Of a DNA stretch of 5,891 bases, positions 1 to 5,255 are shown in pieces. The position numbers were made by a program, and so were the translations under genes. The stretch is from NCBI GenBank assembly GCA_026997055.1, contig JALWJU010000195.1:1-5891 (forward strand), given 5' to 3'. Each line of letters opens with the position of its first letter. Position 1 is the first letter of the stretch. The DNA comes from Paracoccaceae bacterium (GTDB lineage Bacteria > Pseudomonadota > Alphaproteobacteria > Rhodobacterales > Rhodobacteraceae). The notes under the pieces were generated by a model, which was given only the letters and a program-made list of their open reading frames with translations, made no database searches and was not told the origin of the DNA.

Positions 1-1
1 C

Positions 2-1972
2 TCGCCGGCGGTGCTGTCGCTGGTGGATGCGGCGCTGGACGGGCGCGAGGGGCTCGAGGATGCGGGCTTTCGCCATATCGCCTTTTTCGACAAGCCCGGC
101 CGGGTGGACCTCTGGCCGCTGGTGCCCAGGGCCGCCTACGAAGAGACGCGGCCCTGGCACGACACCAGCGATGTGGCCATGCCCGAGACCCATACCAGCA
201 TCCTCGCGCGCGCCGTGGCCGAGGAGATCGAGCGGATGCTGGCCGAAGAGACCCTGCCCGGCGAAGGGGACGGCGGGGGCGGCGGGCCGCGCCCGGTCGA
301 GCCGGGCGATATCCTGATCCTGGTGCGCGGGCGCAAGAGCGGCCTGTTCGAAGCGCTCATCCGCGCCTGCAAGCAGGCCGGGCTGCCGGTGGCCGGGGCC
401 GACCGGCTGAAGCTGGGCGCGGAACTGGCGGTGAAGGACCTGACCGCGCTCCTGCGCTTTCTCGCCACGCCGGAAGACGACCTCTCGCTCGCCGCCCTGC
501 TGCGCTCGCCGCTCTCTGGGCTGAGCGAAGCCGCGCTCTACGCGCTGGCCCAGCCGCGCCCGGAGGGGAGCTACCTGTGGTCCGCCCTGCGCCAGAGCGA
601 CCACGGCGAGGTGGTGGAGATGCTCGACGACCTGCGCCGCCATGCCGACTTCCTGCGCCCCTACGAGCTGCTGGAGCGGGTGCTGACCCGCCATCGCGGG
701 CGCGCAAACCTGCTGGCGCGGCTCGGGCGCGAGGCCGAGGACGGGATCGACGCGCTCCTGGCCCAGGCGCTGGGCTACGAGAGCGCCGAGACTCCGAGCC
801 TCACCGGCTTTCTCCAGTGGCTCGACGCCAAGGAGGTGGAGATCAAGCGGCAGATGGACTCGGCGGGAAACCTGATCCGGGTGATGAGCGTGCACGGGGC
901 CAAGGGGCTGGAAGCGCCGATCGTCTTCCTGCCCGATTGCGCGAAGCGCGACCTGAAGCTCAGGGACGCCCTGCTTGCAACCGAAGGCGGGCCGGTCTGG
1001 AAGCCGAACCGCGACCAGATGCCCGAGGCGCTTGCCCCGGCCATCGAGGCCGCCCGGCAGGCCGCGCGCGACGAGGATACCCGCCTGCTCTACGTCGCCG
1101 CCACCCGGGCCGCGAACTGGCTGATCGTCGCCGCCGCCGGCGAGCCGGACCGGGACGGCGCCTGCTGGCATGACGTGCTGGCAGAGGGCCTGCGTGCGGC
1201 CGGGGGCGTCACGCATACCTTTGCCCTGGGCGAGGGGCTGCGCCTCGAGAGCGGGCAGTGGCCGACGTGCGACAGGGCCGGGAGAATGGACTGCGAGGAA
1301 ACCGCCGCGCCGCCCTTGCCGGACTGGGCGACGCGCCCGCCCGCGCCCTTCGAGCCCGCCCCCGCGCCGCTTTCGCCCTCCGATCTGGGCGGGGCCAAGG
1401 CGCTGCCGGGCGAGGGCGCGGGGCTCGGCGAGGAGGCGGCCAGGGCGCGCGGGCGTCACCTGCACAAGCTGCTCGAGGTCCTGCCCGACCACCCGCGCGC
1501 CGACTGGCCCGAAATCGCCCGCGCCCTGCTTGCGGACGCCGAGGACACAGAAGCCCTCCTGGCCGAAGCCGCCGCGCTGATCACCGACCCGGCGCTGGCC
1601 CATGTCTTCGCCCCCGGCACGCTGGCCGAGGTCGATCTCAGCGCGCGCCTGCCCGCGCCCGGCCCGGAAGGCCGCCCCCTGCCCCTGCACGGCAGCATCG
1701 ACCGGCTGATCGTCGGCCCCGATACGGTCACTGTCATAGACTTCAAGTCCAACGCCCTGGTGCCGCAAACGCCCGAGGAAGTGCCCGAGGGCATCCTGCG
1801 GCAAATGGGCGCGTATATGGAGGCAATTGCGCAGATTTTCCCAGAGCGCGCGGTGGAATGCGCTATCCTCTGGACAACAAAGGCACAATTGATGCCGATC
1901 CCGCCCGCGCTCGCCCGCGCCGCGCTGAACGCCGCTCCGCCGCTCCTTGACGATGCTGGCCCGGCTACATAG
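2..1972 (+). CDS. addA: AddA, double-strand break repair helicase/nuclease subunit, C-terminal part (5' end outside window)
   Basis: AddA is the UvrD/Rep-type (SF1A) helicase and RecB-family nuclease subunit of AddAB, which resects DNA double-strand ends for RecA-dependent repair in the cytoplasm. The frame is open from base 2, so the GTG at 11 is internal and the ATPase Walker A region lies upstream of the window. Visible helicase motifs are VMSVHGAKGLE (881-913, motif V region) and RLLYVAATRA (1082-1111, motif VI with its arginine finger at 1106). After a Pro/Ala-rich linker comes the nuclease domain: GRHLHKLLE (His codons at 1457 and 1463), GSIDRL (Asp at 1700), VIDFKSN (Asp at 1739, Lys at 1745) and a QMGAY motif near 1803. 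These are the expected metal-binding and catalytic residues of a RecB-type nuclease, so the domain looks active. About 656 residues are present; I recall alphaproteobacterial AddA as roughly 1,100 or more. The partner addB is expected upstream but cannot be seen. The gene ends TAG, 35 bases before trxA. Confidence 0.95.
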   Translation, partial: SPAVLSLVDAALDGREGLEDAGFRHIAFFDKPGRVDLWPLVPRAAYEETRPWHDTSDVAMPETHTSILARAVAEEIERMLAEETLPGEGDGGGGGPRPVEPGDILILVRGRKSGLFEALIRACKQAGLPVAGADRLKLGAELAVKDLTALLRFLATPEDDLSLAALLRSPLSGLSEAALYALAQPRPEGSYLWSALRQSDHGEVVEMLDDLRRHADFLRPYELLERVLTRHRGRANLLARLGREAEDGIDALLAQALGYESAETPSLTGFLQWLDAKEVEIKRQMDSAGNLIRVMSVHGAKGLEAPIVFLPDCAKRDLKLRDALLATEGGPVWKPNRDQMPEALAPAIEAARQAARDEDTRLLYVAATRAANWLIVAAAGEPDRDGACWHDVLAEGLRAAGGVTHTFALGEGLRLESGQWPTCDRAGRMDCEETAAPPLPDWATRPPAPFEPAPAPLSPSDLGGAKALPGEGAGLGEEAARARGRHLHKLLEVLPDHPRADWPEIARALLADAEDTEALLAEAAALITDPALAHVFAPGTLAEVDLSARLPAPGPEGRPLPLHGSIDRLIVGPDTVTVIDFKSNALVPQTPEEVPEGILRQMGAYMEAIAQIFPERAVECAILWTTKAQLMPIPPALARAALNAAPPLLDDAGPAT

Positions 1973-1975
1973 GTT
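1947..1975 (+). promoter_or_regulatory. Candidate sigma-70 promoter for trxA, inside the end of addA
   Basis: TTGACG (1947-1952) matches the -35 consensus at five of six positions. Seventeen bases later TAGGTT (1970-1975) is a weak -10 element, and its first three bases are the addA TAG stop codon. Transcription would start near 1982, giving trxA a leader of about 26 bases that includes its ribosome binding site. This would let trxA be expressed apart from addA. The -10 match is poor, so the call is an inference from one good hexamer and ideal spacing. Confidence 0.4.
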
Positions 1976-1994
1976 GCCCCCAAACCGCAATGCC

Positions 1995-2001
1995 AAGGAG
2001 G
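1995..2001 (+). promoter_or_regulatory. Strong ribosome binding site that fixes the trxA start
   Basis: AAGGAGG lies six bases before the ATG at 2008. An earlier in-frame ATG at 1990 overlaps the region just before this site and has no Shine-Dalgarno of its own, so 2008 is the start. Confidence 0.85.
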
Positions 2002-2007
2002 TGCCTC

Positions 2008-2328
2008 ATGGCCACCGTAGCTGTTACCGACGCGACCTTTGACGAGGAAGTGCGCAATTCCGATATCCCGGTGATCGTCGATTTCTGGGCCGAATGGTGC
2101 GGCCCCTGCAAGCAGATCGGCCCGGCCCTGGAGGAGCTTGCCGCCGAATATGAGGGCAGGGTCAAGATCGCCAAGGTCAATGTGGACGAGAACCCGAATT
2201 CGCCGGCGCAGTTCGGCGTGCGCGGGATCCCGACCCTGTTCATGTTCAAGAACGGCGAAGTCGTCTCCAACAAGGTCGGCGCCGCGCCCAAGGCGATGCT
2301 GAAAAGCTGGATCGAGGAATCGCTCTGA
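2008..2328 (+). CDS. trxA: Thioredoxin 1 (TrxA)
   Basis: This is a small cytoplasmic dithiol-disulfide oxidoreductase that reduces protein disulfides, including ribonucleotide reductase and peroxiredoxin partners, and is itself recycled by NADPH-thioredoxin reductase. With the ATG at 2008 the protein has 106 residues, the standard length for a single-domain thioredoxin. It carries the canonical active site WCGPCK (residues 30-35; Cys31 and Cys34), the buried Asp25 in the VDFWA strand, the KVNVDENP strand and loop (56-63), the cis-proline motif GIPT (Pro75) and the GAAPK turn before the last helix (91-95). There is no signal peptide or membrane segment. The gene follows addA by 35 bases, may be cotranscribed with it, and also has a candidate promoter of its own. 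A hairpin terminator closes the unit 26 bases after the stop. Confidence 0.97.
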   Translation: MATVAVTDATFDEEVRNSDIPVIVDFWAEWCGPCKQIGPALEELAAEYEGRVKIAKVNVDENPNSPAQFGVRGIPTLFMFKNGEVVSNKVGAAPKAMLKSWIEESL

Positions 2329-2353
2329 CACCATTGCTCGAAGTGCAGTACTG

Positions 2354-2382
2354 AGCCCGGCCGGCCGGCCGGGCTTTTCCTT
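2354..2382 (+). terminator. Rho-independent terminator after trxA
   Basis: A perfect 22-base palindrome (2354-2375, A-GCCC, then alternating GGCC units, then GGGC-T) can form a stem of about nine pairs with a GGCC-type loop. It is followed directly by TTTTCCTTTCC on the + strand. On the - strand no T-run follows the palindrome, so it should stop trxA transcription but is not an obvious intrinsic terminator for the converging response-regulator operon. Confidence 0.8.
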
Positions 2383-2385
2383 TCC

Positions 2386-2427
2386 GTGGCGCCGGGTCCG
2401 TGGTGCCGGGTCCGTGGCGCCGGGGCT
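2386..2427. repeat. 14-bp tandem repeat, about three copies
   Basis: The unit GTGGCGCCGGGTCC occurs at 2386-2399, again at 2400-2413 with one change (C to T at its fifth base), and as a degenerate third copy from 2414 (first 11 bases identical). The third copy runs to the edge of the response-regulator stop codon at 2427-2429. Each exact unit contains the palindrome GGCGCC. The array fills the rest of the convergent gap between trxA and the regulator. No function is evident; replication slippage in a GC-rich spacer is the simplest origin. Confidence 0.75.
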
Positions 2428-3128
2428 CACCCCCAGCGCACCTCTCCCAGGAAGATGTAGCCGGCCCCGTAGATGGTCTTGATCAGGCGCGGATTCTTCG
2501 GGTCTTCGCCGAGCTTTGTGCGCAGGCGCGAGATGCGCACATCCATGGCCCGGTCGAAGCTCTCCGACGCCATGCCGCCGAGGCGCTCCTGCATGTACTG
2601 GCGCGAGATCAGTCGCCGCGGCGCTTCGAGAAACAGCCGCAGCACCTCGCCTTCGGCATGGCTGAAGGCGGTCTCCCTTCCGTTGCTGTCTTCGAGCACA
2701 TAGCGGTCGAAATGGGCGGTCCAGCCGTTGAAATGGGCGGTGTTGGCCGTATCCGCGGCGGGCCTCGCCTTGCGCAGGCGGGCGCGCACCCGAGCCACGA
2801 CCTCGGCGGGCTCGAAGGGCTTGATGATGTAGTCGTCGGCGCCCAGCTCCAGCCCGGTCACCCGGTCCTGCACCTGGGCGCGGCCCGAGATGATGATGAT
2901 CGAGGCCCCGCTTTCCAGCGCCAGCCGGTGCACGAGCGTCAGCCCGTCGCGATCCGGCAGGCCCAGGTCCACGAGGCAGACATCCGGGGCCGAGCTTTTC
3001 AGCGCTGCCTCGAATTCGGTCGCGCGGCCGAAGGAAATGGTGCGAAACCCCGCCTCTTCCAGCGCGTCGGCCAGCATCAGGCGGATCTGCGGCTCGTCGT
3101 CGAGAATGGCGATCAGCGGGCGGCTCAT
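2427..3128 (-). CDS. OmpR/PhoB-family two-component response regulator
   Basis: This is a 233-residue DNA-binding regulator. The N-terminal receiver domain (about 1-120) has the acidic pocket Asp10-Asp11, the phosphoacceptor Asp54 in CLVDLGLPDRDG, the switch Ser81 and the conserved Lys103 in IIKPF. After a short linker a winged-helix OmpR-type domain (about 130-230) contains the recognition-helix region MDVRISRLRTKLGED and the C-terminal hairpin IKTIYGAGYIF. All residues needed for phosphorylation are present. The ATG at 3128 has AGGGAG eight bases upstream and overlaps the stop of the kinase gene by four bases (ATGA), so the two genes are translationally coupled and presumably a cognate pair. 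OmpR-type regulators bind DNA as dimers, often at paired half-sites; the repeat-rich spacer at 5136-5221 is the nearest plausible target. The regulon cannot be read from the sequence, and I do not recognise a named orthologue. Confidence 0.93.
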   Translation of the reverse strand: MSRPLIAILDDEPQIRLMLADALEEAGFRTISFGRATEFEAALKSSAPDVCLVDLGLPDRDGLTLVHRLALESGASIIIISGRAQVQDRVTGLELGADDYIIKPFEPAEVVARVRARLRKARPAADTANTAHFNGWTAHFDRYVLEDSNGRETAFSHAEGEVLRLFLEAPRRLISRQYMQERLGGMASESFDRAMDVRISRLRTKLGEDPKNPRLIKTIYGAGYIFLGEVRWG

Positions 3129-5047
3129 GCGCTCAGCTCCCTGGCGAGAAAGGCGGCAAGTTCGCCCTGAGTAAACGGTTTCTGCAGGATGGGAAAGGCG
3201 GCATCGGCACGCCGCCGGTCGCCGGGGGGCAGCGAGGTCATCAGGCAGGCCGTGGCGGTGGCGCCTTCGCGGCGCAGGCGGGCAAGCAGCGCATCGCCCG
3301 ACATTTCGCCGCCGAGGTTGACATCCGAAAGGATCAGCCCGATTCCGTCGATCCCGGCCAGAAACAGCGCCTCCTCCGCGCTGGCCGCCTCGATCACCTG
3401 ATGACCGAGGGCGATCAGCATTTCGCGCACGTTTTCGCGGATCTCGTCGCTGTCCTCGACCAGCAGCACGAGGCGCGGGGCGGGCTGGGCATCGGCGCGG
3501 CGCAGGGGCAGGCGCAGGGTGACCCGGGCGCCGCCTTCGGGGCGGTTGTCCAGCCGTATCTGGCCGCCGGCCAGCTTGGTCTGGTCGAACACCATCGAAA
3601 GCCCCAGCCCCGAGCCCTCGCCGCCCTTGGTCGAGAAGAACGGCTCCAGCGCGTGCTCCAGCGCCTCGTCGGTGAAGCCGGGGCCGGTATCGGTGACGGC
3701 GATCTCGACCCAGGTGCCGCGCAGGGCGCGCACCGCTATGGCGATCCGCCCCGGCCCGGCGCCGATGGCGTCGCGGGCGTTGAGGATCAGGTTGAGCACC
3801 ATGTCCTGCAGCGCGCCGGGGTCGAGCATGACCTGCTCCGGCAGAGGGGAGAGGTGCATCTCGAGCCGGACCCCGGCCGGCAGCGAGGGGGTAGCGAGGG
3901 TGCGCAGGTCTTCGAACAGGGCAGCCAGGTCGGTGGGCTCGGGGTGCATTTCGCGCCGGCCCGTGACCGAGGCGATGCGTTCGAGCAGCACCCCGCCGCG
4001 CCGCGCCGCGCCGGTGGTGGCGGCCACGAGTTCGCGGGCGCGCTCGGGCAGGTCCATCTGCGACAGGCGCGCCTGCAGGCCGAGGATGATGGTCAGCAGA
4101 TTCGAGAAATCATGCGCCAGCCCCGAGGTAAGCTGGGCGGCCAGTTCGCGCTTGCGGGTCTGGTTCAGCGCCTCGCGCGCCTGGGCCTCTTCGGTGATGT
4201 CCATGGACAGGATATAGACCCCGCGCACCGCCCCGCCGTCTTCCTCCTGGTCCGGGGTGAATGCCACGCGGATGCGCCGGCCGGTGGGGTCGTGGTTGAA
4301 CTCGGTGACGCTGGCCTCGCCCTTCAGGGCACGTTCGAAAAAGGGCAGGATGCGCGAGAACGCCTCCTCGCCCAGCGCCTCGCGCGCGTGCAGGCCGAGG
4401 ATGTTTTCCGGCCGGCCGGGAATGACGCTGGCGAGCTTGCGGTTGGAAAAGGTATAGCGCAGGTCCGGGTCGAGCCGGGCGATATGGGCCGGCATCATCT
4501 CGGTGGTCAGGCGGGTGCGGCTCTCCATCTCGCTCAATTGGCGCGAGGTTTCCTCGAGCGCGGCATTGGTGGCGGCGAGGGTGCGGTTGGCCCGGGCAAG
4601 CTCCTCGGTGTAAGCCAGCACCTGCTCGCTCAGTTCCTCGGAGCGCGCCCTGAGCAGGGCTTCCTGCCGCTTGATGCCGGTGATGTCGGTATAGACCGCG
4701 ACCCAGCCGCCCTGGGGAAGCGGGCTGCCCTCGACCGAGATCACCCGCCCGTTGGCCCGTGTGCGCTCCATGTAATGCGGCTCGAAGGCCAGCGCCTGAT
4801 CCACCTTTTCCTGCACGAAGGCATCGTGGTCGGCCACCGGACCGTATTCGCCCTGCTCCACCAGGTAGCGGATGGTGTCGGCAAAGGGGGTGCCCGGGGT
4901 CACCAGCTGATCGGGCAGGGCGAACATCTCCTGGAAGCGGCGGTTGACCACCACCAGCCGCAAGTCGCTGTCATAGATCGACAGCGCCTGCTGGATCAGG
5001 TTCAGCCCGGCCTGGGTCAGGGCGGCGATGTCGGTCTTCTGGGCCAA
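3125..5047 (-). CDS. Soluble double-PAS hybrid sensor histidine kinase with C-terminal receiver
   Basis: This kinase has 640 residues from the TTG at 5047 (646 from the alternative TTG at 5065); numbering here uses the shorter form. In order: a PAS domain (about 14-125, starting LNLIQQALSIYDSDLRL and ending VYTDITGIK); a helical, coiled-coil-like linker (about 126-180); a second PAS domain (about 181-287, ending LSMDITEE); a dimerisation domain with phosphoacceptor His312 in GLAHDFSNLL; and an ATPase domain with N-box Asn419/Asn423, G1 box DTGPG (453-457), FF at 470-471 and G2 box GEGSGLGL (476-483). A receiver domain follows, with Glu531-Asp532, phosphoacceptor Asp575 in LILSDVNL, Thr604 and Lys623. 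I see no transmembrane segment, signal peptide or HPt domain, so it should sense a cytoplasmic cue. The HDFxN histidine motif resembles CckA-like hybrid kinases. Its stop overlaps the regulator start by four bases. The signal is unknown; the divergent acyl-CoA ligase suggests a carboxylate-related or redox/energy cue, which is inference only. Confidence 0.92.
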   Translation of the reverse strand: MAQKTDIAALTQAGLNLIQQALSIYDSDLRLVVVNRRFQEMFALPDQLVTPGTPFADTIRYLVEQGEYGPVADHDAFVQEKVDQALAFEPHYMERTRANGRVISVEGSPLPQGGWVAVYTDITGIKRQEALLRARSEELSEQVLAYTEELARANRTLAATNAALEETSRQLSEMESRTRLTTEMMPAHIARLDPDLRYTFSNRKLASVIPGRPENILGLHAREALGEEAFSRILPFFERALKGEASVTEFNHDPTGRRIRVAFTPDQEEDGGAVRGVYILSMDITEEAQAREALNQTRKRELAAQLTSGLAHDFSNLLTIILGLQARLSQMDLPERARELVAATTGAARRGGVLLERIASVTGRREMHPEPTDLAALFEDLRTLATPSLPAGVRLEMHLSPLPEQVMLDPGALQDMVLNLILNARDAIGAGPGRIAIAVRALRGTWVEIAVTDTGPGFTDEALEHALEPFFSTKGGEGSGLGLSMVFDQTKLAGGQIRLDNRPEGGARVTLRLPLRRADAQPAPRLVLLVEDSDEIRENVREMLIALGHQVIEAASAEEALFLAGIDGIGLILSDVNLGGEMSGDALLARLRREGATATACLMTSLPPGDRRRADAAFPILQKPFTQGELAAFLARELSA

Positions 5048-5052
5048 GGGCG

Positions 5053-5059
5053 CCTCCTC
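5053..5059 (-). promoter_or_regulatory. Ribosome binding site favouring the internal TTG start of the kinase
   Basis: Read on the - strand, GAGGAGG lies five bases before the TTG at 5047-5045. The upstream TTG at 5065-5063, the first possible start after an in-frame TAG at 5071-5069, has only a weak GGTGG-like stretch before it. No ATG start is available ahead of the first PAS domain. I therefore prefer 5047. The longer form would add six residues. Confidence 0.55.
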
Positions 5060-5157
5060 GGCCAATCGCTACCACCGCTTCCGGGCCGGGAAAAGCCCCC
5101 GGTAGCGGCCCGGCGGCCGGAGCGGGCTGTAACAATTCGTAAGATTTTCGAAAAACT

Positions 5158-5174
5158 GCGGCAAGTTTTGCCGC
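5158..5174. repeat. Inverted repeat 1, operator candidate
   Basis: GCGGCAA and TTGCCGC form perfect 7-bp arms around a 3-base spacer. A second, overlapping inverted repeat (AAAACT at 5152-5157 and AGTTTT at 5164-5169) uses part of the same sequence. The arms cover the best candidate -35 element of the kinase promoter on the - strand. Confidence 0.6.
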
Positions 5175-5196
5175 GCAAGCATATAGTCGGCTTGCG
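5174..5196. repeat. Inverted repeat 2, around the ligase -10 candidate
   Basis: CGCAAGC (5174-5180) and GCTTGCG (5190-5196) are perfect 7-bp arms around nine bases that contain TATAGT, the best -10 candidate for the ligase. A protein bound here would occlude or contact RNA polymerase, which suits an operator. It abuts repeat 1, sharing base 5174. Confidence 0.6.
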
Positions 5197-5207
5197 ATAT
5201 GCAGAGA

Positions 5208-5221
5208 ATCGCTCAAGCGAT
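5208..5221. repeat. Inverted repeat 3, in the ligase leader
   Basis: ATCGCT (5208-5213) and AGCGAT (5216-5221) are perfect 6-bp arms around a 2-base spacer, downstream of the -10 candidate and 22 bases before the ligase ribosome binding site. The right-hand stretch CAAGCGAT resembles the reverse arm of repeat 2 and its flank, CTTGCGAT, so the two may share a half-site. Confidence 0.45.
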
Positions 5222-5243
5222 CGGGTGCGCCCAAACGGCGTGG

Positions 5244-5248
5244 GGAGG
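5244..5248 (+). promoter_or_regulatory. Ribosome binding site selecting the GTG start of the ligase
   Basis: GGAGG within a GGGGAGGAAAAG stretch lies seven bases before the GTG at 5256. An in-frame ATG at 5199 would add 19 residues but has no Shine-Dalgarno and sits inside the operator-like region, so GTG is preferred. Confidence 0.75.
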
Positions 5249-5255
5249 AAAAGAC

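Larger units (their letters stand above)
5066..5255. promoter_or_regulatory. Divergent intergenic control region between the kinase operon and the acyl-CoA ligase
   Basis: About 190 bases separate the two gene starts. The kinase-proximal half (5081-5125) is very GC-rich and contains an inverted repeat (CCGGGCC at 5081-5087, GGCCCGG at 5107-5113) that could fold in the kinase leader RNA. The rest is clearly AT-richer, with a TTTTCGAAAA palindrome at 5145-5154 followed by three perfect inverted repeats (5158-5221). For the - strand the best promoter I find is TTGCCG (5164-5159), 17 bases, TACGAA (5141-5136), which is weak. For the + strand TATAGT (5182-5187) is a good -10 but has no recognisable -35, as expected for an activator-dependent promoter. 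Both candidates overlap the inverted repeats. Function is inferred from position and composition. Confidence 0.55.

Noticed and set aside
11..13. GTG at base 11 as the start of a complete AddA
   Set aside because: The reading frame is already open upstream, and the residues just before it (SPAVL) fit a helicase interior. The ATPase half of the enzyme is missing, so the gene is truncated only by the window edge.
1456..2430. A 324-codon open frame on the - strand opposite addA and trxA
   Set aside because: It crosses two well-supported genes and the terminator in antisense, and its product has no coherent domain.
2400..3170. A 256-codon open frame on the + strand opposite the response regulator
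   Set aside because: It is a shadow of the regulator with no recognisable domain, and it begins inside the tandem repeat without a ribosome binding site.
5081..5102. Intrinsic terminator in the kinase leader
   Set aside because: The CCGGG/CCCGG hairpin has its T-run in the loop (- strand), with no T-run after the stem.
5158..5174. Possible sigma-54 promoter (GGCA...TTGC-like) in either orientation
   Set aside because: The GG and GC dinucleotides are separated by eight bases, not the ten required for a -24/-12 element, and the site is better explained as a symmetric inverted repeat.
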